NCBI GenBank assembly: GCA_019075865.1
Contig: JAGXAN010000003.1
Coordinates: 1-64,000, forward strand
Direction of reading: 5' to 3'
Length of the DNA stretch: 64,000 nucleotides
Origin: Hyphomicrobiales bacterium
Lineage (GTDB): Bacteria > Pseudomonadota > Alphaproteobacteria > Rhizobiales > Beijerinckiaceae
Shown: one piece after another, positions 36,795 to 45,644 of the stretch
Numbering within the stretch: position 1 is the first letter of the stretch
Layout: the number at the start of each line of letters is the position of its first letter
Program-made: the position numbers and the translations under genes
Notes under the pieces: model-generated
Databases searched by the model: none
What the model saw: the letters and a program-made list of their open reading frames with translations, nothing else
What the model was told of the DNA's origin: nothing

Positions 36795-38516
36795 CTAAAT
36801 TGCCCCTGTCCGTTCCCGGATGCAGCGATATGCTGCTGTTTCGGCATCTTCCAGTGCACGCTTGGGGGCCTTGCCCTCAAATACGGCGGCAAAAATTTCA
36901 CCCCCCAGAATCCGTTCGATTTCGACATATTCCGGCACGGGTGGGCGCGACCAGGTATTGAGTTCGTTGCGCCGGGCCATCCGGTCAATGAAACTGACGA
37001 TGGGGGATGAGGCCAAGGCCTCTGGATCGGCACATACCGAGAAACGAGGTGCGACCGGGAATCCGTTGCGCACATGCGCCTTCATCGCTTCGGGAGAGGC
37101 CATCCACGCGATGGCATTCAAGATCTCGCGCTTGCGCTCCGGGGCCACATAGGTCGGGATCGTTAGCAGGAATCCGCCGACAGGGGCGGTCACTTGCCGC
37201 CCTTTCAGAACGGGCGGCGACAGATAGGCGACACGGCGTTTGACCTTGGAACTAAGTTCATGTTCCAATCTGGCGGCGCGCATGGTCCAAGCATAGCTCA
37301 TCGCGGCATTGCCGGACATGAAGCAATCCAGATTTCGGTCTGCATCAAAAGTTTCCACCCCTGGCGGCGACACTTCCACCAGTTGGCGCATATATTCCAG
37401 AGCCGCCAGACCCTCCGCGCTGTTGATCCGCAATTTGAGGTTGCGAGGATCGAAACTGTCCACCCAGTATTCAGTCTTGCGTGGGATGTCGATGATGGAA
37501 CCTTGCGATGAAGCCAGGAAGAACATGAACGCATGCGCGATGGTCATGCCCCTCGCCCCATTCCACGAGACGCCATATTGCTCACGTTCGGGCTTGTGCA
37601 GAGCACGGGCGACCGCAATGGTCTCGTCAAAGGTGCGGGGATAGGTCAAGCCAGCCGTCTCAAACAGGTCTCGCCGCGCTGTGAGAATTTCCACAGTGCA
37701 ATAGATCGGAATGCCATATTGCTGCCCATTCCAGCGGCCGGTGTTCCAGACCGAAGGGTGAAAGTCCAGGGAGTTGATCGCCGCTTGCGGCAGGACATCG
37801 TCCAGCGATGCCAGGAGCCCGGCATCTGCAAAGCGTCCGAGCCAGGGCATGTTCACTGCCACCACGTCATAGGCCGTCGCAGGATCGCTCAGCGCTACCT
37901 CCGCCTGGGAGTAAAGTTCGGGCAAAGGACGCAAGTCGAAGCTGCTCTTGCGCCCGATATCATTGCGGAAGTCCGACCACATGTTGCGCATGCTGGCAAA
38001 GTAGTTGTCGTCGTGTAGCAAGAACCGCAGGTTGCGCAGAGCCGAGGAACTGATGTCGGTGCCCTGCACGGGTGAGATGATATGGGCGGCAAAATACGAC
38101 CCGCCAAAGTAGTATTCTTCGGTCTCGGTGCCCATCCGCAGACCGAAGGTCTTGGCCAACTGCGCCTTGACCTGTGACGCATAGTCGATGAAATGGATCA
38201 GCAGATCATCGCTGGGTGCCAGAAATGTGGTCTTGTGCTTTGGCCCACGCGGAACGCGGATGATCATGCCATCCTCGATCAGCTTGGTGATCAGGCGGTT
38301 GGCTGTGCCCCAACTGGCCTGCGATAATTCCACCAAGGTGGACAGATCGACGGAGCGTTGCTGGATGTGACTGTCGACAAGCTCCAGAACGACGTTCCAA
38401 TAGGGATCCGATCTGGCACCCGGAATGCTGACATCAAATGGTTGTCGAATCTTTCGCAGAAAATCGATCACCCGACTGAGTTCGTGGTCTGAAAGCTTTC
38501 CCGATTTCAGTGTCAT
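36795..38516 (-). CDS. Winged-helix domain fused to an ABC solute-binding domain: probable cytoplasmic ligand-sensing regulator
   Basis: A 573-residue protein with no signal peptide and no membrane helix. Residues about 35-115 look like a MarR-type winged helix (DLSTLVELSQASWGTANRLITKLIEDGMIIRV in pieces). From about 120 to 560 the sequence matches family 1 extracellular solute-binding proteins (YDVVAVNMPWLGRFADAGLL, GIPIYCTVEILTARRDLF, TAPVGGFLLTIP, AIAWMASPEAM). The likely reading is a transcription factor that senses the pathway substrate with a captured binding-protein fold. It ends 16 bases from the convergent importer fusion and follows a dehydrogenase gene on the same strand. A direct transport role is unlikely because it lacks an export signal. 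Confidence 0.8.
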   Translation of the reverse strand: MTLKSGKLSDHELSRVIDFLRKIRQPFDVSIPGARSDPYWNVVLELVDSHIQQRSVDLSTLVELSQASWGTANRLITKLIEDGMIIRVPRGPKHKTTFLAPSDDLLIHFIDYASQVKAQLAKTFGLRMGTETEEYYFGGSYFAAHIISPVQGTDISSSALRNLRFLLHDDNYFASMRNMWSDFRNDIGRKSSFDLRPLPELYSQAEVALSDPATAYDVVAVNMPWLGRFADAGLLASLDDVLPQAAINSLDFHPSVWNTGRWNGQQYGIPIYCTVEILTARRDLFETAGLTYPRTFDETIAVARALHKPEREQYGVSWNGARGMTIAHAFMFFLASSQGSIIDIPRKTEYWVDSFDPRNLKLRINSAEGLAALEYMRQLVEVSPPGVETFDADRNLDCFMSGNAAMSYAWTMRAARLEHELSSKVKRRVAYLSPPVLKGRQVTAPVGGFLLTIPTYVAPERKREILNAIAWMASPEAMKAHVRNGFPVAPRFSVCADPEALASSPIVSFIDRMARRNELNTWSRPPVPEYVEIERILGGEIFAAVFEGKAPKRALEDAETAAYRCIRERTGAI

Positions 38517-38548
38517 ATAAGCCCTTCAGCCGCGACATTCCGGCCAGA

Positions 38549-39484
38549 TCAAGCGGACGCAGCAAGCCCGCTCGTCACGCGAATCCAATCGAACAACGAG
38601 AAGAAATCCAGCTCAGCATAGCCAGCTTTTGAAGCCGCAGTGTACTGCTGCAAGATCATTTTTGCTACAAACATTGGCACCTCTTTGTCGCGGCCGGCTT
38701 CGGTGATCAGCGTGAAATCCTTGATCATTTGCGCCACCGAAAAAGCCGGGCTGAAATCCATTTGCGCGATCATATCCTTTTTATAGGCAATCAATGGCGA
38801 AGCCACAGCACTTTCTGCGATGACTTCCATCATCTGCGCCGGAGTCAGGCCCCCTTTCTCCCCCAGAACCAGCGCCTCGGCGAGGATAGATGACATGGCA
38901 CCGACAAGCGTGTTCAATACCAGTTTCATGTAACGCGCCTCCTCCCCCGGTCCGAGGTAGAACTTGCGCACAGTCATCAGGTCGAGGTAGGGCGACGCCG
39001 TTTCCCAAGCTATGGGGTCGCCCGAGGCGAGCGCTGTCAATTTCCCTGCCCGCGCCAGAGTTGTGCTGCCAGAAATCGGGCATCGCAGATATCCTACGCC
39101 GCGAGCGGCAAGCGCGCCGGCCACTTGTTCCGATAGTTGCGGCGAGACTGTGCTCATCTCTACCAGTACGGTGCCAGACGCTATGTGGGCCATCAAGCCA
39201 TTCCGGTCACGGCCATCGTCGATCAACTCGGCCAATACCGTATCATTTGGAATGGTGACGAAAATCAGCGCACATCGCGCGGCCAGTTCACCGGCTGACG
39301 TCGAAACCTGAGCTCCGCGTGCGACCAGACTTGCACGGTTCTCGACCACGGGATCACAGATGGTCAAATTGTGCCCGGCCTCTATCAGCCGGGTTGCCAT
39401 CGGGTTACCCATCTTTCCGACACCGATCCAGCCGATTTCAGAGCGAATTATTTGAGGTGCCGTCACAATAAGGTCTCCATTCAA
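38549..39484 (-). CDS. 3-hydroxyisobutyrate dehydrogenase-like NAD(P) oxidoreductase
   Basis: A 311-residue beta-hydroxyacid dehydrogenase. The N-terminal Rossmann motif is IGWIGVGKMGNPMATRLIEAGH; the catalytic-domain signatures are RCPISGSTTLARAGKL (substrate-binding SG-x-x-x-A-x-x-G-x-L) and KLVLNTLVGAMSSILAEALVLG with the catalytic Lys. It would oxidise a hydroxy acid or semialdehyde product of the pathway. It precedes the regulator gene on the minus strand by 32 bases, and shares a promoter region with the plus-strand operon at 39669. Confidence 0.87.
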   Translation of the reverse strand: MNGDLIVTAPQIIRSEIGWIGVGKMGNPMATRLIEAGHNLTICDPVVENRASLVARGAQVSTSAGELAARCALIFVTIPNDTVLAELIDDGRDRNGLMAHIASGTVLVEMSTVSPQLSEQVAGALAARGVGYLRCPISGSTTLARAGKLTALASGDPIAWETASPYLDLMTVRKFYLGPGEEARYMKLVLNTLVGAMSSILAEALVLGEKGGLTPAQMMEVIAESAVASPLIAYKKDMIAQMDFSPAFSVAQMIKDFTLITEAGRDKEVPMFVAKMILQQYTAASKAGYAELDFFSLFDWIRVTSGLAASA

Positions 39485-39538
39485 GGCTTTGCACTTGTTA
39501 CGATAGCCCGCTGCCAGTCATCCCTGATCCGTAGAATC

Positions 39539-39617
39539 ATCCAAATTGGATAAAAATTTTATCGTGGTCGCCCCCTTGCTTTGCTAATCAGAGATTGGGA
39601 GCGCTTGCCTGCGCTCC
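39539..39617. promoter_or_regulatory. Cluster of palindromes in the divergent promoter of the catabolic locus
   Basis: Three dyads lie in the 184-base gap between 39484 and 39669: ATCCAAATTGGAT (39539-39551), overlapping GATAAAAATTTTATC (39549-39563), and GGAGCGC-N6-GCGCTCC (39598-39617). Their position between the dehydrogenase-regulator pair and the hydroxyquinol operon makes them candidate operators of the winged-helix/binding-domain protein. The pairing of site and protein is an inference. Confidence 0.55.
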
Positions 39618-39668
39618 AAATGGCCAGTTTTAAATATAGGCCCCTGCCAAAAATGCTGAGAGGATGAC

Positions 39669-40742
39669 ATGAGAGCTGTCCGTTTCCACGCCGCTCGCGA
39701 TATCCGGGTCGAGGATGTTGCGCCACCTTCGGACATTCTGTTACCCGACGACGTGCTCGTTGAACCTTTTGTTACCGGCATTTGCGGCACGGATCTGCAT
39801 GAATACATTGCAGGTCCGATTGTCACGCCGCAAACGCCACATGTCTTCACCGGGGCGACCAATCCGCAGATTCTGGGCCACGAGTTTTCGGCGCGGGTCA
39901 GGAAAGTTGGCTCTGGTGTCAGTCACGTAAAGGCTGGCGACCGTATCTCGGTGCAGCCTTTGCTCTTTCCTCGCGATGATTATTTCGGCAAGCGGGGGCT
40001 TTACCACTTGTCGCCGAAAATGGGTTGCGTTGGCTTGTCCTGGGCGTGGGGAGGAATGGCCGAGCAAGCCATCGTCAAGGATTACAATGCACAACCCATT
40101 CCAGATATTCTGACGGATGAGCAGGGGGCCATGATCGAGCCGGCTGCGGTCGCAATGTATGGTGTGGATCGGGGCGGGGTGACCGCGGGTTCAACCGTGC
40201 TGGTTTCTGGCGCAGGCCCCATTGGTGCACTCACGATTCTGGCGGCCAAGGCTGCTGGGGCCTCGGTCATCATTGTTTCGGAACCCAACCCCAATCGACG
40301 CCGGATCGTGGCGGAAATTGCTCCTTATGCGGTCGTCGTGGATCCCAAGACCCAAAACCTGCTGGAAGTGGTGCGAGACCTGACCGAAGAGGGCGTCGGC
40401 GTTGACGTAGCGTTGGAATGCGTCGGTCTTGAGATCTCACTCAACACTTGTGTTGATGCGGTGCGGCGGGCTGGCAGGGTGGTTCAGGTTGGCCTTCATA
40501 TCAAACGCGCCTCGATCGATGCCATGCAATGGGCTCTGAAAGACATCACGGTTGAAGCGACTTGGTGCTATCCGGTTCAGATCTGGCCGCGCATCGCCCG
40601 ACTCATCGCTTCGGGTGGTTTCCCGGTGGAAAAAGTCATTACCGCCAGAATTGATGCTGCGGATGTCGTTTCCAAAGGTTTTGAGGCTCTGCTCGACCCT
40701 TCGGGTCAACACCTGAAGATCGTCGTTCGGGCGTCATCCTGA
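39669..40742 (+). CDS. Zinc-type medium-chain dehydrogenase (2,3-butanediol dehydrogenase-like)
   Basis: A 357-residue MDR enzyme with Cys39 (GICGTDLHEYI), His71 and Glu72 (LGHEFSARV) and Glu in MIEPAAVAMYG for catalytic zinc, and the nucleotide motif SGAGPIGALTILAAKAAGA. As in the MDR protein at 31063, the usual four-Cys structural zinc loop is not seen. It begins the plus-strand operon with maleylacetate reductase and hydroxyquinol dioxygenase and probably oxidises a vicinal diol or ring hydroxyl. Confidence 0.86.
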   Translation: MRAVRFHAARDIRVEDVAPPSDILLPDDVLVEPFVTGICGTDLHEYIAGPIVTPQTPHVFTGATNPQILGHEFSARVRKVGSGVSHVKAGDRISVQPLLFPRDDYFGKRGLYHLSPKMGCVGLSWAWGGMAEQAIVKDYNAQPIPDILTDEQGAMIEPAAVAMYGVDRGGVTAGSTVLVSGAGPIGALTILAAKAAGASVIIVSEPNPNRRRIVAEIAPYAVVVDPKTQNLLEVVRDLTEEGVGVDVALECVGLEISLNTCVDAVRRAGRVVQVGLHIKRASIDAMQWALKDITVEATWCYPVQIWPRIARLIASGGFPVEKVITARIDAADVVSKGFEALLDPSGQHLKIVVRASS

Positions 40743-40811
40743 CAGGCGGCGCGCACGACACACTGACTGCAACGGCTGCCATGTTACCTCTGCCTTACGG
40801 AGTCCTCACCG

Positions 40812-41891
40812 GTGAATGCGTCCCTTTTCCAGCCTGAATTTGCTTACACCTCTGCCCCGCAGCGCATTGTATTTGCGCCTTTGGCACAAAACCGTGTTGG
40901 CCTGGAGGTGGCGTCTCTTGGGAAAAAACGCGCTTTTGTGGTGACGACTTCCGAACAAGCAAGTGCTGGCGCGCACCTTCATGTCGCATTAGGCGACATG
41001 GCCGTAGGCCATTTTTCTGGTGCCAGCATGCACACGCCGGTCGAAGTGACGGATCGCGCACTTGCCGTGCTGAATGAAGCAAAAGCCGATTGCCTCGTGG
41101 CTATCGGTGGTGGTTCCACCATTGGCCTGTCCAAGGCTTTGGCATTGCGGACCGGCTTGCCGCAAGTGGTGATACCCACCTCTTTTGCTGGCTCCGAGGC
41201 AACGCCGATCCTTGGTCAGACCGAGGGAGGCCGAAAAACCACACTGACGGATCCTCGGGTTCGGCCTCTGGTCATCCTTTATGATGTGACGCTTGTGCGG
41301 TCCTTACCGCCGCGTATGGTGGTAGCCAGCGGTATGAACGCCATGGCTCACGCGATTGAAGGCCTGTATGCCCGAGACCGCAATCCGATTTCTTCGCTAA
41401 TGGCGTTGGAAGGAATTAAAGCGCTGGCCGCAGCTCTGCCCAAGCTCATCGGCGATGCCCCCAGGGACAGTGACTGGGGCGAGGCCCTTTACGGTGCGTG
41501 GCTGTGTGGCACAGTTCTTGGGCAAGTCGGGATGGCCCTGCATCACAAGCTTTGCCATGCGCTGGGTGGAGGATTCAACCTGCCCCATGCAGAAACGCAC
41601 GCCGTCCTGCTGCCTCATGCCATAGCCTATACCGAAGCCGCGGTGCCTGACCTGCTTCACCCCGTCGCCGCAATTTTTGGCACGGCTACCGCCTATGAGG
41701 GCCTGACTGCTTTCGCCCGACAGATTGGTGCGCCTGCCAGCCTTTCCGCCTTTGGGCTGACCGAGACCGATCTTCCGCGCGCCCTGGATCTGGCGATGGC
41801 CAATCCTTACTGGAACCCCCGATCGGTGGAGCGTGTGGGCCTCGCCCGCCTTTTGGCTCGCGCCCTGGCGGGTGAACCGGCCCAACCTTAA
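40812..41891 (+). CDS. Maleylacetate reductase
   Basis: A 359-residue iron-alcohol-dehydrogenase-family enzyme that reduces maleylacetate to 3-oxoadipate with NAD(P)H after hydroxyquinol ring cleavage. Landmarks are YTSAPQRIVF, LVAIGGGSTIGLSKALAL, PTSFAGSEATPILG, GMNAMAHAIEGLYA and HHKLCHALGGGFNLPHAETHAV with the conserved His residues. The start is GTG 40812, preceded by GGAG. It is separated by 13 bases from the dioxygenase gene, with which it forms the standard lower pathway. Confidence 0.92.
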   Translation: MNASLFQPEFAYTSAPQRIVFAPLAQNRVGLEVASLGKKRAFVVTTSEQASAGAHLHVALGDMAVGHFSGASMHTPVEVTDRALAVLNEAKADCLVAIGGGSTIGLSKALALRTGLPQVVIPTSFAGSEATPILGQTEGGRKTTLTDPRVRPLVILYDVTLVRSLPPRMVVASGMNAMAHAIEGLYARDRNPISSLMALEGIKALAAALPKLIGDAPRDSDWGEALYGAWLCGTVLGQVGMALHHKLCHALGGGFNLPHAETHAVLLPHAIAYTEAAVPDLLHPVAAIFGTATAYEGLTAFARQIGAPASLSAFGLTETDLPRALDLAMANPYWNPRSVERVGLARLLARALAGEPAQP

Positions 41892-41904
41892 GAAGGTAAC
41901 CGAC

Positions 41905-42756
41905 ATGATCAATCCCGCAACCGGAACTTTCAGTGAAGCCTCTTCTGCCGAGGTCGTCAATGCGCGACACACTACCTGCGCAAACCAGAGGTTGGCCGAG
42001 GTCGTGTCGTCTCTTGTTCGACATCTCCATGATTTTGCGAAGGAAATTCACCTCTCCCAGGGCGAGTGGGACCTTGCAATAGATTTTCTGACCAAGACGG
42101 GGCAAAAATGCACCACTGAGCGCCAGGAGTTCATCCTTTTGTCCGACGTTCTTGGCTTCTCGATGCTGGTCGATGCGATCAATAATCGCAGGCCCGAGGC
42201 GGCGACGGAGAATACTGTTTTCGGGCCATTTCACGTCGATAATGCACCCAAGCGTCAGATGGGCGAAAGCATCTGTCTCGATGGCAAGGGCGAGACCTGT
42301 CTTTTTGAAGGGCAGATCCTCGATCTGGCTGGCCAACCCATCGCAAATGCCACTGTGGACGTCTGGTCCGACAATGCCGATGGGTATTATGATGTCCAAC
42401 AGCCCGGGATTCAGCCACCTGGAAACAATCGGGGCGTCTTCGTGACCGGGGCTGAGGGGCGCTATGCATTCAGAGGGATAAAGCCCGTCAGTTATCCTAT
42501 TCCGGACGATGGTCCGGTGGGCCAAATGCTTCGCCATCTCGGTCGTCACCCCTATCGCCCGGCGCATATGCACTATTTGATCACGGCTGAGGGATTTCAG
42601 CGTCTTGTCACGCATACCTTTGTTGGCGGCGATGAATATCTGGCCTCTGATGCCGTTTTTGGCGTGAAGGCCTCGTTGATAGCGCCTTTTGAACGGCTGG
42701 AAGGGCGCGATACCCTATGGCGTTCACCATTTAATTTCATTTTGACTCCAGCATGA
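41905..42756 (+). CDS. Hydroxyquinol 1,2-dioxygenase (intradiol)
   Basis: A 283-residue iron(III) dioxygenase that opens 1,2,4-benzenetriol to maleylacetate. The ligands are visible as Tyr162 (DGYYDVQ), Tyr197 (SYPIPDDGPVG), His221 and His223 (RPAHMHY). The N-terminal helical dimerisation domain (about residues 20-100, ILLSDVLGFSMLVDAINNR) and PFHVDNAP fit hydroxyquinol rather than catechol enzymes. ATG 41905 has AGAAGGT before it. No hydroxylase that would make hydroxyquinol is present in the window. Confidence 0.93.
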   Translation: MINPATGTFSEASSAEVVNARHTTCANQRLAEVVSSLVRHLHDFAKEIHLSQGEWDLAIDFLTKTGQKCTTERQEFILLSDVLGFSMLVDAINNRRPEAATENTVFGPFHVDNAPKRQMGESICLDGKGETCLFEGQILDLAGQPIANATVDVWSDNADGYYDVQQPGIQPPGNNRGVFVTGAEGRYAFRGIKPVSYPIPDDGPVGQMLRHLGRHPYRPAHMHYLITAEGFQRLVTHTFVGGDEYLASDAVFGVKASLIAPFERLEGRDTLWRSPFNFILTPA

Positions 42757-43022
42757 GGGGCGCGGACAGCCAAATTCAAAATCGATAGGGTGGAATTGCG
42801 GATGGCCGCCCTTCAGGATGGCTTGGTCTCTACTTTTCGAGCCTCCCGTTGTGATGATGCCGGGTTTGCCGCGCAGTGTTGAAATGTAGATCGTGCTGAA
42901 TCCGGCCCAGGTTGAAGCGCTAGCCGCAATAGATGTTGTTGATAATAGCCTCTGTCACGAGACCGGGTGCCCATAGGATACGTCACGCTCAAATAGATGC
43001 CACCGCGTAAAGGAGACCGCCG

Positions 43023-44099
43023 TTGATTGGAAATGGAAGAAAGCCGCGCATTGCTTTTCTGGGAACTGGCGCGCAAGGCGCGTCAATCGCCACTGACTTT
43101 GCTCTGGCCGGGTTGGATGTGACTTTCATCGATCAATGGCCGGCGCATGTGGAGGCCATTCGCAAAATGGGGATCACCGTCAATTTGCCTACCCGGCAAA
43201 TCCACGCAATGGTGCCCGCGCTGCATCTGTGTGAAGTGGCCGAAGTAAAGCAACCTTTCGACATCGTGTTCCTTGTGGTCAAGGCCTACGATACCCGTTG
43301 GGCTTGCGAATTGATAAAACCTGTGCTGGCATCGGACGGGTTCATCGTTGGATTGCAGAACGGGATGACCCATGAGGACATCGCCGCGATCGTTGGGCGT
43401 CATCGCACCATAGGTGCGGTGATCGAGATAGCCTCCAATATGTGGGAACCGGGGATTACCAATCGCCAGAATGATCTTGATGAATCCTGGTTTGCCTTGG
43501 GTGCGCTTGATCCTGAACAGCAGCATCGGGTTGAAGACGTAGCCAAACTTCTGCGCCATTCCGGCACGGTTGAGGTTACCGACGACATCCACTCGGCCAA
43601 ATGGATGAAGTTGGTGGTGAATGCCGCCGAATTGATCCCTTCTGCGATCATCAATACGGCCTTGAACGATGCCGCCCGCGCGCCGGGCATGCTGGAGGTG
43701 ATGCGCGCCGCTGGCTATGAGGCCATGCAGGCGGCGCTCGCCGATGGTGCCACCATTATGCCCATTATCGGTATGCCGCCGGTGATGAGCAATCATCCAG
43801 AGCGCTATGTGGACCAAATCTTTGAGAAGGTCTTGCAGACCTTCTCACGCGAAGACACGCTGACCTGCTCCTTGCAAGATTGGCGCAAGGGACGCCGGGC
43901 CGAGATCGCTGATGTGAACGGTTTGGTGGTCGACATCCTTCACCGTCATAACCACGACGCCCCCGTGAACCGGCGGGTGGTCGAGATCGCGCTCGACATT
44001 GAGGCGGGACGGCTGGAACCAAAACCCGAAAATGCCGCATTGATGATCGCAGCCCTTCTTGAACCGCACCGAAAAAGAGTGGACTATGCCGCCACGTGA
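43023..44099 (+). CDS. Ketopantoate reductase-like (ApbA/PanE family) oxidoreductase
   Basis: A 358-residue NADP-dependent 2-ketoacid reductase relative. The N-terminal Rossmann motif is FLGTGAQGASIATDFALAGLDV; Lys in AKWMKLVVNAAELIPSAIIN matches the catalytic Lys of the family, and FDIVFLVVKAYDT matches the cofactor-domain end. The start is TTG 43023, supported by AAAGGAG eight bases upstream. In this operon it more likely acts on a pathway intermediate than in pantothenate synthesis. It is 266 bases after the dioxygenase gene, so it may have its own promoter. Confidence 0.84.
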   Translation: MIGNGRKPRIAFLGTGAQGASIATDFALAGLDVTFIDQWPAHVEAIRKMGITVNLPTRQIHAMVPALHLCEVAEVKQPFDIVFLVVKAYDTRWACELIKPVLASDGFIVGLQNGMTHEDIAAIVGRHRTIGAVIEIASNMWEPGITNRQNDLDESWFALGALDPEQQHRVEDVAKLLRHSGTVEVTDDIHSAKWMKLVVNAAELIPSAIINTALNDAARAPGMLEVMRAAGYEAMQAALADGATIMPIIGMPPVMSNHPERYVDQIFEKVLQTFSREDTLTCSLQDWRKGRRAEIADVNGLVVDILHRHNHDAPVNRRVVEIALDIEAGRLEPKPENAALMIAALLEPHRKRVDYAAT

Positions 44100-44387
44100 A
44101 TGGATGATGGCAAAAGCTCAGTTCGCTTTATCTTTGGCGAGCGGTTCATCAAAGCCATGGCGGCGTAAATGTTAAACCGCCCCGCCAAACACGAAATTCC
44201 TGACACTCCCATGCGCTCCAAGCGCGTTTGATTGATAAGCCCCTCGCTTCGCGTACTTCATCAAGGCCAGCGGTTCAACGCCGCGCTGAAAGGCCAGACA
44301 TATGACCGCACCATTCCCGCAGGATGAAACGTCTGAAAAAGCATTTACCTGAAAAGGCCGTTCCACATATGACGCGCAGCATTCATG

Positions 44388-44501
44388 TATACCCTCATCG
44401 TCACCGCCAAGATGAACAACATCGACCCGCAAGCCTGGCTCGCCGACACACTCGCCAGCACGTAGCAAACCGCCTTGGTCGAACTGCTGCCCTGGAACTA
44501 G
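44388..44501 (+). pseudogene. IS66-family transposase C-terminal remnant
   Basis: Read from 44388 the sequence gives YTLIVTAKMNNIDPQAWLAD, a stop, then QTALVELLPWN and a stop. This is the characteristic C-terminal end of IS66 TnpC, broken by a nonsense codon and lacking the rest of the element. Confidence 0.8.
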
Positions 44502-44700
44502 AAAATCAGCGCTGCAAAAGCAAAGGCCGAATAGGTGGGGCCGTTGGCGGAGGATTACGTCGAAGCCGAGGAAATCAACTATGCAATGATGGACAATATC
44601 CATATCGCGGTTTACCTTGAATCAGCAAAAAAATCGCGATCTCGGTGCAGTTCAGATGGCTTTTGGGTCTTGCAAATATTTAGAATGTACGGAGAAATTC

Positions 44701-45084
44701 ATGAAAAAACTCATCACATATTTTTTGTTTTATGTTGTGTTTATTACACCCTCAATGGCTGATTGGCAAAAATTCGGTGATGATTGCTCGAACGATTATT
44801 GTACCTACATAAATTCGTCTGCACGTTCCGACAATGGAATAGTACACAATATTGGAATTCTCGATGATTATTCAAGTATATCTAGCGCCCAAATGTGGGG
44901 CTTATCCGAAGTTGAGACCATTAGTTTTGACTGTGATCAGAGTAGAATTCGTTTTGGTACAAATGTTTGGTATGAAAAGAGAATGGCGCGGGGAAAAATA
45001 GTGAAAATTTTTCCTCCAAATAAAAAATGGATACCGATTCCGTATAACTACCGCAAACTTTTTGCTAAGATTTGCACTTTATAG
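44701..45084 (+). CDS. Small secreted protein of unknown function
   Basis: A 127-residue protein with a clear signal peptide (MKKLITYFLFYVVFITPSMA, cleavage before DWQK). The mature part begins DWQKFGDDCSNDYCTYINSS and has four or more Cys residues. The W-x-x-x-G-x-D and Y-I-N-x-S pattern resembles the surface-adhesin protein E domain, but this is a weak match by eye. It is AT-rich (unlike its neighbours), lies among IS fragments, and GGAG precedes the ATG. It probably arrived by transfer. Confidence 0.7.
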   Translation: MKKLITYFLFYVVFITPSMADWQKFGDDCSNDYCTYINSSARSDNGIVHNIGILDDYSSISSAQMWGLSEVETISFDCDQSRIRFGTNVWYEKRMARGKIVKIFPPNKKWIPIPYNYRKLFAKICTL

Positions 45085-45205
45085 GAAGTTTTACTATCTC
45101 CTTTCTGTAAGCGAGATTCAAGACGATTGTGCTTAACAGGCCACTGAAAAATCGGCAACTATATACTTCACGCACCAATAAAATCTAAAATGCTTATGAC
45201 ATGAA

Positions 45206-45228
45206 AAACCCGCCTATTTGGCGGGTTT
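45206..45228 (-). terminator. Rho-independent terminator at the end of the 45214-45468 gene
   Basis: AAACCCGCC (45206-45214) pairs with GGCGGGTTT (45220-45228) around a five-base loop; on the minus strand it is followed by a T run. The stem overlaps the stop codon of the gene. Confidence 0.75.
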
Positions 45229-45468
45229 GGTTTTCTGTGGCTTTTCGATCTTTTCCGGCTTGTCATCCGGCGCAGGTTTTGCCCGCGCAATCTTGCCAAG
45301 CACTTCGTTGAAGTGCTCTTCGGATTCGTCGCAACCGAGCGCACGTGCAGCTCGCTCAAATGAATCTAGCTGTGTGTTATACCAACACTCCCTGACTAAA
45401 ACCGATGGGCCCAATCTCTCAATCCAATGGTCATTATGCGCCACGGGCGGTCTGTTAGCTTGTTCCAA
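45214..45468 (-). CDS. Small hypothetical protein whose 5' end is overlapped by an IS630 fragment
   Basis: An 84-codon frame. The last ~55 residues (LDSFERAARALGC, EEHFNEVLGKIARAKP, then a Lys/Pro-rich tail) look like a genuine short helical cytoplasmic protein. The first ~25 codons are read out of frame through the end of the IS630 transposase at 45396-45602, so the original start was probably replaced or lost when the IS inserted. A good terminator at 45206-45228 shows it was once an expressed gene. No function assigned. Confidence 0.5.
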   Translation of the reverse strand: MEQANRPPVAHNDHWIERLGPSVLVRECWYNTQLDSFERAARALGCDESEEHFNEVLGKIARAKPAPDDKPEKIEKPQKTKPAK

Positions 45469-45602
45469 GCTTCGCAGCAGTGATCGACGATATTGTCATA
45501 GGACGTGAACACTCGGTTTGAAAGCCAGTTGTCGCGCATGAACTGCCAGATATTTTCCTCGGGATTGAGTTCTGGGGGTAATCCCTCGCAAATTAAGGGG
45601 CT
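45396..45602 (-). mobile_element. IS630-family transposase C-terminal remnant
   Basis: On the minus strand the frame ending at 45396 reads LPPELNPEENIWQFMRDNW, then YDNIVDHCCEAWNKL and WRIMTIGLRDWAHRF with a stop. This is the C-terminus of an IS630 DDE transposase, including the last catalytic Glu in NPEEN. The rest is missing. Confidence 0.85.
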
Positions 45603-45644
45603 TCAAAAGTAGAATTTTCTCGGCATTATGAACGAGGAGATTTT

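Noticed and set aside
36795-38516. Ordinary periplasmic binding protein of the nearby importer
   Set aside because: It has no signal peptide, carries a winged-helix N-terminus, and the importer already has a type 4 binding protein at 33108.
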